NCBI GenBank assembly: GCA_903789665.1
Contig: CAIFEX010000015.1
Location: 1 to 64,000 of the forward strand
Direction of reading: 5' to 3'
Source: an uncultured Clostridium sp.
Lineage (GTDB): Bacteria; Bacillota; Clostridia; Clostridiales; Clostridiaceae
DNA length: 64,000 nt
Below are positions 8,576-18,706 of this stretch, piece after piece. The translations under genes and the position numbers were made by a program. Within the stretch, counting starts at the first letter, position 1. The number at the start of each line of letters is the position of its first letter. Under the pieces are notes generated by a model that searched no databases, was not told where the DNA came from, and saw only the letters and a list, made by a program, of their open reading frames with translations.

Positions 8576-8585
8576 GAGGAACAAG

Positions 8586-9332
8586 ATGGATATGAGTGGT
8601 GGGAATGTAGCTGTAATTACAGGAGGAGCAAAGGGTATCGGGAGGGCTATTGCACTTAGATTAGCGAAAGATGGATTTGACATAGCTGTTAATTATAGAA
8701 GTAGTTCATCTAAGGTAAGAGAACTTGTGGATGAAATTGAAAATGGAGGCGGCAGAGCAGCTGCTATCCAGGGGGACGTAAGCATATTTGAAGAAGCAAA
8801 AAGTATTATAAAGAAGACTGTAGATACTTTTGGAAGAATAGATGTTCTGGTAAATAATGCGGGAATAACACGAGATGGGTTGATTTTGAGGATGAAAGAA
8901 AGTGACTTTGACAAAGTAATAGAAGTAAATTTAAAAGGTACGTTTAATTGTATCAGACATGTAAGTCCTGTCATGCTCAGACAAAGAAGTGGTAAAATAA
9001 TAAATATATCTTCAGTGTCGGGTATAGCTGGTAATGCAGGTCAGGTAAATTATTCTGCCGCAAAGGCCGGAATAATAGGAATTACCAAATCTACGGCCAG
9101 AGAATTGGCATCGAGGGGAATAAATGTAAATGCAGTGGCACCGGGTTTTATAAAGACGGATATGACAGCGAACTTATCAGACAAGGTGAAGGAAAATATA
9201 TTGCATACTATACCCCTGAAAAGGTTTGGAACTGTTTACGATGTCGCAAATGCAGTATCTTTTTTGGCATCACATGATTCGGATTATATAACTGGACAGG
9301 TAATAAAAATAGATGGCGGAATGGTAATGTAA
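8586..9332 (+). CDS. fabG: 3-oxoacyl-ACP reductase
   Basis: 248-residue SDR enzyme that reduces the 3-keto group with NADPH. TGGAKGIG (12-19) binds the cofactor, NNAG is at about 90, and the catalytic Ser143, Tyr156 and Lys160 are in place. AGGAGGA precedes ATG 8586; a second ATG two codons later is possible. Ten bases separate it from fabD. Confidence 0.94.
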   Translation: MDMSGGNVAVITGGAKGIGRAIALRLAKDGFDIAVNYRSSSSKVRELVDEIENGGGRAAAIQGDVSIFEEAKSIIKKTVDTFGRIDVLVNNAGITRDGLILRMKESDFDKVIEVNLKGTFNCIRHVSPVMLRQRSGKIINISSVSGIAGNAGQVNYSAAKAGIIGITKSTARELASRGINVNAVAPGFIKTDMTANLSDKVKENILHTIPLKRFGTVYDVANAVSFLASHDSDYITGQVIKIDGGMVM

Positions 9333-9356
9333 ATTTTTAAAGGTTAGGTGAGATTT

Positions 9357-10595
9357 ATGAAAAGAAAAGTTGTAATTACAGGATTGGGAGCAGTCACACC
9401 CTTGGGAAATAACGTCAAAACTTTTTGGAACAACATAAAAAATGGAGTCTGTGGAATAGATTTTATTACGGCTTTTGATACGGAAAATTTTAAATCGAAA
9501 TTGGCGGCTGAAGTAAAAGATTTTGATGCAAATGAGATCTTAGGGAGAAGAGAGGCTAGAAGGCTCGACAGATTTTCACAATTTGCCCTGGTTTCCACAG
9601 AAGAGGCAATAAAAGATTCTGGGCTTGATTTGGATGCCGTAGATAAATCCAGACTGGGAGTAGTGGTAGGTTCAGGTATCGGCGGTATAAGTACGATAGA
9701 GAAGGAACACAGTACCCTTATGGAAAAAGGTCCCAATAGAATAAGACCTCTTTTTATACCTATGATCATAGGAAACATGGCTGCAGGTAATATAGCTATA
9801 AAATTTGGAGCTAAAGGTATTTGCATGACGGTAGTATCTGCATGTGCTACAGGTACCAATGCCATTGGTGAGGCTTATAAAATGATCGAAGATGGAAGAG
9901 CTGACATAATGATTGCAGGAGGAGCAGAAGCTTGCATAACACCGCTTTCCATAGCTGGATTTATATCATTGACTGCACTTAGCAGAAGCAAAGATCCAAA
10001 AAGGGCTTCTATTCCGTTTGACAGAGAAAGAGGTGGGTTTGTTATGGGGGAAGGCTCGGGTATTCTTATATTGGAATCCCTAGAGCATGCAAGAAAGAGA
10101 AATGCCCATATATATTCTCAAATAGTTGGATATGGTTCCACTTGTGATGCCTATCATATAACGGCTGTGGATCCGGAAGGTGAGGGAGCAGCAAGAGCTA
10201 TGCAGATAGCTATAGACGAAGCGGGAATAGATAAAAAAGAGGTTTCGTATATAAATGCCCATGGTACAGGAACTATAAGCAACGATAAATCTGAAACAAA
10301 AGCTATAAAAAATGTATTTGGAGATTTTGCAAAGAAAATTCCCGTAAGTTCTACAAAATCCATGACAGGACATCTTTTAGGTGCTGCAGGAGCAATAGAG
10401 GCTATAGTATGTGTTAAATCCATTGTAGATAATTATGTTCCACCTACTATAGGTTATAGAGAAAAAGATGAAGAATGTGATCTTGATTATATACCTAATA
10501 AAGGCAGAAGCCGGGAAGTGAAATATGCTATGTCGAATTCTCTGGGTTTTGGAGGTCATAATGCAGTTATTTTATTAAAAAAGTGGAGTGAATAA
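9357..10595 (+). CDS. fabF: Beta-ketoacyl-ACP synthase II
   Basis: 412 residues. It elongates acyl-ACP with malonyl-ACP. The triad is Cys163 (VSACATG), His302 (NAHGTGT) and His339 (TGHLLGAAG). An in-frame GTG at 9348 overlaps the AGGTG ribosome site, so I prefer ATG 9357 (MKRKVVITG). With no fabB seen, FabF probably performs all elongation steps, including any unsaturated intermediates. Confidence 0.95.
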   Translation: MKRKVVITGLGAVTPLGNNVKTFWNNIKNGVCGIDFITAFDTENFKSKLAAEVKDFDANEILGRREARRLDRFSQFALVSTEEAIKDSGLDLDAVDKSRLGVVVGSGIGGISTIEKEHSTLMEKGPNRIRPLFIPMIIGNMAAGNIAIKFGAKGICMTVVSACATGTNAIGEAYKMIEDGRADIMIAGGAEACITPLSIAGFISLTALSRSKDPKRASIPFDRERGGFVMGEGSGILILESLEHARKRNAHIYSQIVGYGSTCDAYHITAVDPEGEGAARAMQIAIDEAGIDKKEVSYINAHGTGTISNDKSETKAIKNVFGDFAKKIPVSSTKSMTGHLLGAAGAIEAIVCVKSIVDNYVPPTIGYREKDEECDLDYIPNKGRSREVKYAMSNSLGFGGHNAVILLKKWSE

Positions 10596-10597
10596 TT

Positions 10598-11065
10598 ATG
10601 GATTTTGGGGTAATTGAAAATATGATAAAAGTTATGGATAATTCAAAACTTGCTTATTTGGAAGTTAACTGGGAGGATATATCCATAGTGATGAAGAAAG
10701 AAAAGAAGAGCGAAGGCAAAACTGTACTGGAGAGATATGAAAAGGGATATGGAAAAGAAGATGGGAGAAATGTGAGTAGGCTTGAACCAGATAAAGTGGA
10801 AAAGAAAAATGATGCCAGGAATGTTAAGATTGTCACATCGCCTGTCGTAGGTACCTTTTATAGTTCATCTAATCCCGACAAACCTTCATTTGTCAGTGTG
10901 GGTTCTAAAGTCAAGAAAGGTGATGTACTGTGTATAATAGAGGCTATGAAGCTTATGAATGAAATCCAGAGTGAAGTAGACGGAGAAGTATCGGAAATTT
11001 TGGTTAAAAATGAGCAAATGGTGGAGTACGGGCAGCCGCTTTTTAAGATAAGGACTGATAATTAA
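10598..11065 (+). CDS. accB: Acetyl-CoA carboxylase biotin carrier protein
   Basis: 155 residues. After a charged linker comes the biotinyl domain; Lys118 in EAMKLMNE is the biotinylation site. BCCP carries CO2 between AccC and the AccA/AccD transferase, all encoded just downstream. It begins two bases after fabF. Confidence 0.93.
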   Translation: MDFGVIENMIKVMDNSKLAYLEVNWEDISIVMKKEKKSEGKTVLERYEKGYGKEDGRNVSRLEPDKVEKKNDARNVKIVTSPVVGTFYSSSNPDKPSFVSVGSKVKKGDVLCIIEAMKLMNEIQSEVDGEVSEILVKNEQMVEYGQPLFKIRTDN

Positions 11066-11113
11066 AGATAATTGTAATCTTGAGAAATTGATCTTCCCAG
11101 AGGAGGAAAATAT

Positions 11114-11569
11114 ATGGATGAGGATAAATTTAATGTAAATTTTGGCTTAAAGGAGATAAAACAGATTATTCCGCATAGGTATCCATTTTTACTGGTAGAC
11201 AAGGTTACTTATATGGAACCAGGAAAAAAAGTTGTAGCTTATAAGAATGTTAGTGGAAATGAGTATTTTTTTTCAGGACATTTTCCAGAAGAACCTGTAA
11301 TGCCCGGGGTGCTTATAATAGAAGCTCTGGCTCAAGCTGGTGCTGTAGCCATATTGAGCCAGAGGGAATTTAAAAATAAAATAGCCTTCTTTGGTGGAAT
11401 AAAAAAGGCGAGATTCAGAAGGAAGGTAATACCTGGGGACACACTTAAATTGGTGGTGGAAATTATAAAGATTAAAGGACCTGCAGGAGTTGGAAAGGCG
11501 GAAGCGTATGTTGGAGATAAAAAAGCTGCAGAAGCTGAATTGATTTTTATGGTAGAAGACAAAAATTAA
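11114..11569 (+). CDS. fabZ: 3-hydroxyacyl-ACP dehydratase
   Basis: 151-residue hot-dog fold dehydratase. It shows [11 protein letters not shown], the catalytic His56 in [12 protein letters not shown] and Glu70. Known FabZ makes the trans-2-enoyl product; double-bond isomerisation is normally not its job, which matters for the FabX proposal at the head of the operon. AGGAGG precedes the ATG. Confidence 0.95.
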   Translation: MDEDKFNVNFGLKEIKQIIPHRYPFLLVDKVTYMEPGKKVVAYKNVSGNEYFFSGHFPEEPVMPGVLIIEALAQAGAVAILSQREFKNKIAFFGGIKKARFRRKVIPGDTLKLVVEIIKIKGPAGVGKAEAYVGDKKAAEAELIFMVEDKN

Positions 11570-11593
11570 TTGTCGGGAGTTGAGTTTTAGAAA

Positions 11594-12943
11594 ATGTTTA
11601 ATAAGATTTTAATTGCAAATAGAGGGGAAATAGCAGTTAGAATAATTAGAGCCTGCAGGGAAATGGGAATTGAAACTGTGGCTGTATATTCTGAAGCTGA
11701 CAGGAAAGCTCTTCATACACAACTGGCAGATGAAGCCATTTGTATAGGGCCTGCCTCACCTAAAGAAAGTTATTTAAATATACATAATATAATAAGTGCA
11801 ACTGTTTTGTCTGGCGCCCAGGCTATTCATCCTGGGTTCGGATTTCTATCTGAAAACAGTAAGTTTGCCAGCATATGCAGGGAATGCAATATAACTTTTA
11901 TAGGTCCTTCTCCCGAGTGCATTGAAAGTATGGGCAATAAATCCAATGCAAGAGATATAATGAATAAAAGCGGTATACCCACTGTACCCGGATCAAAAGG
12001 AGCCGTAACTTCAGATGGGGAACTTATGAAAATAGCCAGAAGTATAGGATATCCTGTTATGATAAAAGCTTCGGCAGGAGGCGGTGGAAGAGGTATACGT
12101 GTTGTGTATAGAGAGGATCAGCTTGTAAAGAATTATGAAAATGCTAAATTAGAAGCAAGAGAGGCTTTTGGTGATGATACTGTTTATTTGGAAAAATTCA
12201 TAGAAAGTCCCAAACATATAGAAATTCAAATACTTGCAGATAATTTTGGGAATACAGTCTATCTGGGTGAAAGAGATTGTTCAATGCAGCGGAGGAACCA
12301 GAAAGTACTGGAAGAAGCCCCCAGTAAAGTGGTTGATGAAAATCTCAGAAAATCCATGGGGAAAACTGCTGTGAAAGCTGCTAAAGCAGTAAATTATAGT
12401 AATGCAGGTACAGTGGAGTTCCTTTTGGATAAAAATAATAATTATTATTTTATGGAAATGAATACGCGTATACAGGTAGAACATGGCATAACTGAAATGG
12501 TAACGGGAATAGATCTAGTAAAGGAGCAGATAAAAATTGCAGCAGGAGAAAAACTTGATTTTTGCCAGGATGATGTGAAAATCCATGGACATTCTATAGA
12601 ATGCAGAATAAATGCGGAAGATGTAAAAAAAGGTTTTATGCCTTCGCCGGGGAAAATAGAGGATCTGTATATGCCGGGCGGTTTTAATGTGAGGGTTGAC
12701 AGTGCAGTTTATTCAGGTTATAATATCCCACCCTATTATGATTCTATGATAGCAAAACTTATAGTATATGGTAGAAATAGAGAAGAAGCTATATGCAAGA
12801 TGAAGAGAGCTTTAGGGGAATTCATTGTAGAAGGGGTTCATACAAATATAGATTTTCAATTTCAAATTGTAAATAGTGAAGAATTCATGAAAGGAACCTA
12901 TGATACGAAATTTATAGAAAATAATTTTAAGAAAATTGGGTGA
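11594..12943 (+). CDS. accC: Biotin carboxylase subunit of acetyl-CoA carboxylase
   Basis: 449 residues, ATP-grasp. It carboxylates biotin on AccB using bicarbonate and ATP. Seen: N-terminal KILIANRGEIAVRI, glycine-rich KASAGGGGRGI, EKFIESPKHIE, MEMNTRIQVEHGITE and the C-terminal RINAEDV region. The ribosome site GGGAG is somewhat distant from the ATG. Confidence 0.95.
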   Translation: MFNKILIANRGEIAVRIIRACREMGIETVAVYSEADRKALHTQLADEAICIGPASPKESYLNIHNIISATVLSGAQAIHPGFGFLSENSKFASICRECNITFIGPSPECIESMGNKSNARDIMNKSGIPTVPGSKGAVTSDGELMKIARSIGYPVMIKASAGGGGRGIRVVYREDQLVKNYENAKLEAREAFGDDTVYLEKFIESPKHIEIQILADNFGNTVYLGERDCSMQRRNQKVLEEAPSKVVDENLRKSMGKTAVKAAKAVNYSNAGTVEFLLDKNNNYYFMEMNTRIQVEHGITEMVTGIDLVKEQIKIAAGEKLDFCQDDVKIHGHSIECRINAEDVKKGFMPSPGKIEDLYMPGGFNVRVDSAVYSGYNIPPYYDSMIAKLIVYGRNREEAICKMKRALGEFIVEGVHTNIDFQFQIVNSEEFMKGTYDTKFIENNFKKIG

Positions 12944-12975
12944 CCAGGTTGATCTGATAAGCGAGGTGATAGATT

Positions 12976-13851
12976 TTGCTGGATAAGCTATTTAAAAAGA
13001 CAAAATACATTACAGTAAGTCAAAGGGCTTTAAATGATATAAATTATGATTCAAGTAAAAAACCGAGTATACCCAGCGGTGCGTGGGTAAAGTGCAGCAA
13101 TTGCGGAAGAATATTGTATAAAAAAGATTTGGAGAATAATTATGGCGTATGTCAGTACTGCAATCATTGTTTTAGAATAAGTGCAAGAGAGAGAATTAAG
13201 TTCACAGTTGACAGGGGAAGTTTTTGTGAGTTCGACAAGGATATGGCTTCGGATAATCCAATAGGTTTTAAAGGATATGAAGATAAGATTAAAAAGATTC
13301 AAAAAAAAGCTGATATGGCAGATGCCGTGATAACTGGCCGGGGCACTATATTTAAAGAACCCTCGATAATATGTGTCATGGACAGTAATTTTATGATGGG
13401 GAGTATGGGTTCTGTAGTAGGGGAAAAAATAACCCGGGCTGTGGAAAAAGCTATAAAATTGGAACTCCCATTGATTATTTTTACAGCCTCCGGAGGGGCA
13501 AGAATGCAGGAAGGTATTTTTTCGCTTATGCAAATGGCTAAAATAAGTGGAGCCATTTCTAGGTTGAATGAAAAAGGGCTTCTCTATATATCTGTACTTA
13601 CAGATCCGACTACGGGAGGAGTCACAGCCAGTTTTGCCATGCTTGGCGATATAATTTTAGCTGAGCCTGATGCACTTGTAGGATTTGCAGGAAAGAGAGT
13701 GATAGAGCAGACAATAAAACAAAAGCTTCCCCCTGGATTTCAAAGATCGGAGTTTTTATTGGAACATGGATTTGTAGATAAAATAGTCCCGAGAAAAATT
13801 TTGAAGAGCACTTTAGGAAAAATATTATCGATTCACAGCAGAAACCGATAA
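12976..13851 (+). CDS. accD: Acetyl-CoA carboxylase carboxyltransferase beta
   Basis: 291 residues. The N-terminal four-cysteine zinc ribbon (Cys40, 43, 59, 62) precedes the crotonase-like transferase domain with SGGARMQEG and [13 protein letters not shown]. It starts with TTG after GAGGTGAT, the only start that fits the spacing. With AccA it transfers CO2 to acetyl-CoA. Confidence 0.94.
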   Translation: MLDKLFKKTKYITVSQRALNDINYDSSKKPSIPSGAWVKCSNCGRILYKKDLENNYGVCQYCNHCFRISARERIKFTVDRGSFCEFDKDMASDNPIGFKGYEDKIKKIQKKADMADAVITGRGTIFKEPSIICVMDSNFMMGSMGSVVGEKITRAVEKAIKLELPLIIFTASGGARMQEGIFSLMQMAKISGAISRLNEKGLLYISVLTDPTTGGVTASFAMLGDIILAEPDALVGFAGKRVIEQTIKQKLPPGFQRSEFLLEHGFVDKIVPRKILKSTLGKILSIHSRNR

Positions 13852-13902
13852 TATTTTGAAATTTTTATGGACGAATTTTCTAAGTGAAAGGAAGTTTTTT
13901 AT

Positions 13903-14754
13903 GTGGAGAAATTGGGAAAGGTTCAAAAAATACTGAATAAAAAACTTGACAGTAAAGGAGCCTGGAAAAAGGTAAGTTTGGCCAGAATGATAGAGAGGCC
14001 TACTTCATTGGATTATATAAGGAATATATTTGATTCTTTTATAGAGTTCCACGGCGATAGGTATTTTGGAGATGATCCTTCGGTAGTAGGAGGTATTGCA
14101 CTGCTGGACGGTGAACCTGTAACTGTAGTGGCCCAGCAAAAGGGAAACAACACTAAGGAAAATATAAAGAGAAATTTTGGTATGCCAAAACCTGAAGGAT
14201 ACAGGAAAAGCTTGAGGCTTATGAAACAGGCGGATAAATTTGACAGGGCTATTATATGCTTTGTAGATACTCCTGGAGCTTTTTGCGGAATGGATGCGGA
14301 AGAAAGAGGTCAGGGAGAGGCAATAGCAAGAAACTTAATGGAGATGTTTAATTTTAAAGTACCTATTATATCTTTGATAATAGGGGAGGGGGGAAGTGGA
14401 GGTGCTCTCGCCCTTGCGGTGGCTGATTCAGTATGGATGCTTGAAAATTCCATATATTCTGTTTTATCGCCGGAAGGATTTGCAGGTATACTCTGGAGAG
14501 ATGCGTCTAAAGCTAAAGAGGCGGCTGAAGTCATGAAACTCACAGCACAAGATTTAAAGAAATATGGTATAATAGATAAAGTATTAAAGGAACCTGCAGG
14601 TGGTGCCCAAAAAGATGTAAACAAAATGTCCAGGGTTATAAAAGATGAACTTATAGAGAAGGTAGGCATACTTAGGAAACGTTCAAGAGGAGAATTATTG
14701 GAAGAAAGATATAATAGATTTAGATTTATGGGAAAATTCCTGGAGAAAAATTAA
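13903..14754 (+). CDS. accA: Acetyl-CoA carboxylase carboxyltransferase alpha
   Basis: 283 residues, with the alpha-subunit features [28 protein letters not shown] and the C-terminal [11 protein letters not shown]. The GTG at 13903 is used; the overlapping ATG at 13901 is in another frame. AAAGGAAG lies about eight bases upstream. It completes the acc set of the operon. Confidence 0.94.
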   Translation: MEKLGKVQKILNKKLDSKGAWKKVSLARMIERPTSLDYIRNIFDSFIEFHGDRYFGDDPSVVGGIALLDGEPVTVVAQQKGNNTKENIKRNFGMPKPEGYRKSLRLMKQADKFDRAIICFVDTPGAFCGMDAEERGQGEAIARNLMEMFNFKVPIISLIIGEGGSGGALALAVADSVWMLENSIYSVLSPEGFAGILWRDASKAKEAAEVMKLTAQDLKKYGIIDKVLKEPAGGAQKDVNKMSRVIKDELIEKVGILRKRSRGELLEERYNRFRFMGKFLEKN

Positions 14755-14785
14755 ATCAGTATATTTTATAGTAGAGGTGGATTTC

Positions 14786-15733
14786 ATGGGAATAAAATTA
14801 TTGTGTACTCGTAATTTCGGTGATAAAAATATTGATAATATAAGAAAATTAGGGTATGACGTAAACATTGTGCGGGAAAAAGGAGCTCATTATACTGAAA
14901 ATATGAAAGATACGGAAGTACTGCTCTGTTATGATCCATTTGATACTTTAGATATAAATAATATGAAAAAATTGAAATGGATACAATTGTTTAGTGTTGG
15001 TATAGATCAGCTTCCCATGGATGTAGTTAGAAAAAATAATATATTGATCACCAACAATAAAGGTGGATACAGCATACCTATGGGTGAATGGATAATGTTG
15101 AAAATACTTGAAATGCTAAAACACAGCAAAAAACTCTATAAAAATCAGCAGGAAAAGCTATGGAAAATGGATACCGGTATACTTGAACTGTACGGAAGAA
15201 CTGTTGGGTTTATTGGTACCGGAAGTATAGCTACAGAAGCTGCCAGGAGACTTACGGGATTTGGTGTGAAAATCTTGGGGCTGAATACCAGAGGCAGGGA
15301 AGTTCCCTATTTTAATAGATGCTTTTCTACAGAAAATATGAATGACATGTTGAAACTGTGCGATATAGTTGTTATAACTATTCCATATACTAAAAAAACA
15401 TGGCATTTAATAGATAATACTGCTTTTGAAGCTATGAAAAACGGAGTCTATGTGGTAAATACAGCAAGAGGTTCAATAATGGACGAAGGAGCTTTTATAG
15501 AAAATGTGAAAAATGGCAAGATAGCGGGTGCTGCCCTAGATGTGGTGGAAAAGGAACCTTTGGATGTGGAAAGTCCCCTTTGGGAATTTGAAAATGTGAT
15601 AATAACACCTCATAATTCTTGGATATCTGAAAAAGTTGACGCTAGAAGATTTGATATGATGTATGATAATTTAAAAAGATATGTATCGGGAAACAAGCTT
15701 AATAATATAGTGAATATATATAAAGGATATTAA
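14786..15733 (+). CDS. D-2-hydroxyacid dehydrogenase family protein
   Basis: 315 residues of the phosphoglycerate-dehydrogenase-like family. NAD site GFIGTGSIA, catalytic Arg in NTARGS, Glu in EKEPLD and His in ITPHNSW. ATG 14786 follows GTAGAGGTGG; the earlier in-frame GTG overlaps that site. Only 31 bases after accA and before the terminator, it may be the last gene of the fab operon, though no fatty-acid step calls for it. The substrate is unknown. Confidence 0.8.
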   Translation: MGIKLLCTRNFGDKNIDNIRKLGYDVNIVREKGAHYTENMKDTEVLLCYDPFDTLDINNMKKLKWIQLFSVGIDQLPMDVVRKNNILITNNKGGYSIPMGEWIMLKILEMLKHSKKLYKNQQEKLWKMDTGILELYGRTVGFIGTGSIATEAARRLTGFGVKILGLNTRGREVPYFNRCFSTENMNDMLKLCDIVVITIPYTKKTWHLIDNTAFEAMKNGVYVVNTARGSIMDEGAFIENVKNGKIAGAALDVVEKEPLDVESPLWEFENVIITPHNSWISEKVDARRFDMMYDNLKRYVSGNKLNNIVNIYKGY

Positions 15734-15752
15734 GTATTTGTAATTTAAAATT

Positions 15753-15799
15753 AAGATAAACTGCAGAGAATAATGAATTAATTCTCTGCAGTTTATCTT
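15753..15799. terminator. Bidirectional terminator, fab operon / ferritin
   Basis: A 19-base perfect stem (15753-15771 with 15781-15799, AAGATAAACTGCAGAGAAT) with a 9-base loop, followed by TTTAAT on the plus strand and A/T-rich sequence on the other. It separates the convergent operon and ferritin gene. Confidence 0.88.
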
Positions 15800-15815
15800 T
15801 AATAGTTGAAAATAT

Positions 15816-16346
15816 TTATTGATTCTGACCTGCAGATGGCGTATTTGTAGGCGGTACGAAAGTTCTAGATGAAAGTTCCTGATCATATAGATAAAGTGCA
15901 GCTGGATTGTCACCTATCCTTTTTAATGTCTGGATGGCATTGTTAAATGTATCTTCTTCCTCCACCTGTTCATTTACAAACCACTGTAGCAAAGCTATTG
16001 AAGCAAAATCCTTATCTTCATTAGCTATGGACATTAAATTGTTGATTCTTGAAGTTACTATTTGTTCATGCTTTAAAGCAGCTTCAAAGACTTCAAGAGG
16101 TGATTTGTAATCATTTTTTGGATCAGGGAATCCCTTTATTGTTATGTTGGCACCTACTTGATTTAGGTAGTCAAAGAATTTTGACGCGTGGAAATTTTCT
16201 TCCTGTATTTGAACCTTAAAAAAGTTAACAAATCCGTTTAAATTTTGTTTTGCAAAATATGCCTCCATGGCTAGATAGATATTGGCAGAATAGTATTCAA
16301 AGTTTATCTGATCGTTTATAGCTTTTTCTAATCTTTTGCTTAACAT
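15816..16346 (-). CDS. ftnA: Ferritin
   Basis: 176 residues of non-haem ferritin. Ferroxidase-type ligands appear in NFEYYSANIYLAM, EEENFHASKFF and the later QWFVNEQVEEE. Ferritin stores iron and removes Fe(II) and oxidants, useful to an anaerobe facing air. A short Pro/Thr/Gln tail (PPTNTPSAGQNQ) extends past the core. AGGAGG precedes ATG 16346. An inverted repeat overlaps its predicted promoter. Confidence 0.92.
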   Translation of the reverse strand: MLSKRLEKAINDQINFEYYSANIYLAMEAYFAKQNLNGFVNFFKVQIQEENFHASKFFDYLNQVGANITIKGFPDPKNDYKSPLEVFEAALKHEQIVTSRINNLMSIANEDKDFASIALLQWFVNEQVEEEDTFNNAIQTLKRIGDNPAALYLYDQELSSRTFVPPTNTPSAGQNQ

Positions 16347-16373
16347 AAATAATGCCTCCTAGATTAAATTATT

Positions 16374-16411
16374 ATTATACAATAGTATATATTATATGAT
16401 AACATATAATA
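16374..16411 (-). promoter_or_regulatory. Ferritin promoter with overlapping inverted repeat
   Basis: On the minus strand a TATAAT (16379-16374) has a weak TTATCA -35 after 17 bases. An inverted repeat TATTATATG-N4-CATATAATA (16390-16411) covers that -35, as expected for an operator of a metal or peroxide repressor. The exact Fur or PerR box is not matched, so the regulator is unknown. Confidence 0.45.
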
Positions 16412-16434
16412 ACTGAATGTTCAAATGTACAAAA

Positions 16435-17634
16435 TTACGGGAGCAGTTTATCTATATTTATTATACCGGCACCTTGGCACCGTTTGGGAATGTTTAAAAG
16501 TTCACAGGATATTTTAAGAAGTGATATGAGGTCATTAAATGTAAGTTCGGGATTATTTTCATACAAGAGGGCACATATACCGCTTATATAAGCTGCCGCG
16601 CAGGAAGTGCCTGTATAGTTGGTATATGGGTCTTCCAAAGGCTTGGGGTATATTTTCATCCCGTCCCTTTCTGATATATATTCCATGTTGGAATTTATAG
16701 AACATATATTTACACAGGCAGCAGCCAAATCAGGTTTTTCAATTTTGCTTACAGGTCCGCAGGAGGAGTAAATATAAGGTTTTACAATCCTGGAACTTGT
16801 ATCTATTCCAGAAACAGTTATACAGTTATTTAAGATAGCTATACCTCTCATACTTCCCTGAAAATTACCGCAGTTTCCTGAGGGTACTACAATAGCTATA
16901 TTCATTTCCGCTGCTATTTGAAAAAATTTTTCAAACAGGGATAATATAAAATAGTTATTCTCGCATAGCTCAAAGGGAAGGCAGATTATTTTTATGTTTT
17001 TATCTTTACTTTCATCTAGTAGGATTTGAATGGCAAATAAGATATCTGATGCCAATCCCCTTCCAAGTGAATTAAAAGCTTTTATGGAATAAATACTGCT
17101 GTTTTCGGCAATGCCCTTATATATTCCATTGGATTCATTGCCGCTTCCGCATATAATTCCACTTATAAAAGTTCCGTGCCCATTGTCGTCGTATGGATAT
17201 TTATATTTTTTTATTAGATCTGTGAATTTCCTGATCTTATTTTTGGGATTTAAAAGATCAGGATGGGGGTAGACACCTGAGTCCACGACACCTATACATA
17301 TACCTTTTCCAGTAAGACGATATTTTCCACCGGGTGCTATAGAGTTTGAGGTAAATATGCTTTTATTGGCACATAATAGAGCAAAACAGTCAGCTCCTAT
17401 ATGAATTACCTGGGGCAATTCTATTAGTCTGCTTATGGCATTTGGTGTTAAAATGGCACTTATGCAATTTATAGCCGGTATAGTGTAAATTAATTTTCCT
17501 CTATATGTTTTAATTTTTTTTTCTATTGTCTTCGGAAGTGCAGTATATTCTATTATTACTCTATAATTCTTGTATAAGTTTTTAGCTAATGATGTTTTTA
17601 AATTAAATTCCAATTTATTTTTAATGGAAAACAT
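16435..17634 (-). CDS. Subtilisin-like serine protease (S8), no signal peptide
   Basis: 399 residues. The triad is Asp118 (VVDSGVYPH), His153 (NGHGTFISG) and Ser343 (GTSCAAAYISG), with oxyanion Asn253 in SGNCG. The usual GTSMAAP is altered to GTSCAAA. Residues 1-100 look like an inhibitory propeptide, but no signal peptide or membrane segment is visible, so it may act inside the cell or be exported unconventionally. The substrate is unknown. Confidence 0.85.
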   Translation of the reverse strand: MFSIKNKLEFNLKTSLAKNLYKNYRVIIEYTALPKTIEKKIKTYRGKLIYTIPAINCISAILTPNAISRLIELPQVIHIGADCFALLCANKSIFTSNSIAPGGKYRLTGKGICIGVVDSGVYPHPDLLNPKNKIRKFTDLIKKYKYPYDDNGHGTFISGIICGSGNESNGIYKGIAENSSIYSIKAFNSLGRGLASDILFAIQILLDESKDKNIKIICLPFELCENNYFILSLFEKFFQIAAEMNIAIVVPSGNCGNFQGSMRGIAILNNCITVSGIDTSSRIVKPYIYSSCGPVSKIEKPDLAAACVNICSINSNMEYISERDGMKIYPKPLEDPYTNYTGTSCAAAYISGICALLYENNPELTFNDLISLLKISCELLNIPKRCQGAGIINIDKLLP

Positions 17635-17660
17635 GATATTCCCCTTAAAATTACTTATAT

Positions 17661-17686
17661 TATATTATAATAATTATTATAATATA
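17661..17686. promoter_or_regulatory. 26-base perfect palindrome before the subtilase gene
   Basis: A 26-base perfect palindrome with half-site TATATTATAATAA lies between the LysR gene and the protease start. It contains two TTATAAT-type half sites separated by four bases. It could be an operator or the AT-rich promoter itself; low complexity makes chance partly possible. Confidence 0.4.
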
Positions 17687-17699
17687 TGTGTATTTAATG

Positions 17700-18599
17700 T
17701 TATTTTATATTAAAGTTAAAAGTTTTTTTACACATATCAAAAAAGGCTTTTGCCGTTGGAGTAAGTGTCCTTTTAGAACTCAAAATCAAATATATTGCCC
17801 TGCCTAGAGATATATTTTTCAACCTGCTTTCTTTTATAATCCCCCAGGATATATAGTCTCTGAATACTTGATTTGAAACCACGGCTATACCTAGTCCATT
17901 TTTTACAAATTGAACAAGTGTATCCAGACTGTTTACTTCAAAATAAGAATTTATGTTAGAAATATTGTATCCGTTTTCTTGAAGGATGTCTTCAAAGGTT
18001 TTTCTGGTGGCGGAACCTTTCTCCCGCAGTATAAAATTATATTGGAAAAGTGAAGCTATATCTATGATGTCGGGGATATTAAATGAAGGATGCGATATGA
18101 TAACTAGTTCGTCATTGGTCAATTTGTAACTTTTAATTTTTTCATCATTTACAGGTTCTCCTACGAAACCAATTTCACAGTCAAATTTTATTATGCTTTT
18201 TATTATTTGGGCAGAACTTAACTCTACAACATCGAAAGTCACCTCAGGATATTTGCTGTGAAAATTTTTTATTAAAGAAGGTACTATGGCATTGCAGGGT
18301 GTCGTGCTTGCGGCTAGCCTGAGATTGCCGTTTATATTTTTATTAAAATTTACCAAAGTATTTATGGCTTTATCCCGTGTGTTTAGAATTTCTATGGCAA
18401 ACTTTAAAAAGGACTCACCTGCGGGAGTCAATATCACTTCCTTTGAAGTCCTGTCAAAAAGTTGTACTTTTAGCTCTTTTTCAAGAATAGAAATATGAGA
18501 ACTGATAGCTGGCTGTGATAAAAATATGGAGTTCGCAGCTTTTGAAAAGCTTTTAAATTTGGCTACATTTATAAAGGCTTCTATTTGTTTAAAATCCAT
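17700..18599 (-). CDS. LysR-family transcriptional regulator
   Basis: 299 residues. N-terminal winged helix (FKQIEAFINVAKFKSFSKAA..SQPAISSHISILEKEL) and a C-terminal effector domain from about 90. It resembles clostridial LysR proteins labelled as linked to selenium metabolism or of CysL type, but no such genes lie here. The next gene upstream on the same strand is a DMT permease, a possible target. Inducer unknown. Confidence 0.85.
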   Translation of the reverse strand: MDFKQIEAFINVAKFKSFSKAANSIFLSQPAISSHISILEKELKVQLFDRTSKEVILTPAGESFLKFAIEILNTRDKAINTLVNFNKNINGNLRLAASTTPCNAIVPSLIKNFHSKYPEVTFDVVELSSAQIIKSIIKFDCEIGFVGEPVNDEKIKSYKLTNDELVIISHPSFNIPDIIDIASLFQYNFILREKGSATRKTFEDILQENGYNISNINSYFEVNSLDTLVQFVKNGLGIAVVSNQVFRDYISWGIIKESRLKNISLGRAIYLILSSKRTLTPTAKAFFDMCKKTFNFNIK

Positions 18600-18706
18600 T
18601 TTTGAGCATCCCCCTAAGAAAAACTGTTTTAATTTTAATCGATTAAAGCTTCTTAATTAATTATATAGTTACTTTTAAAATTAGTCTAATAAATTTAAAG
18701 TATCTA

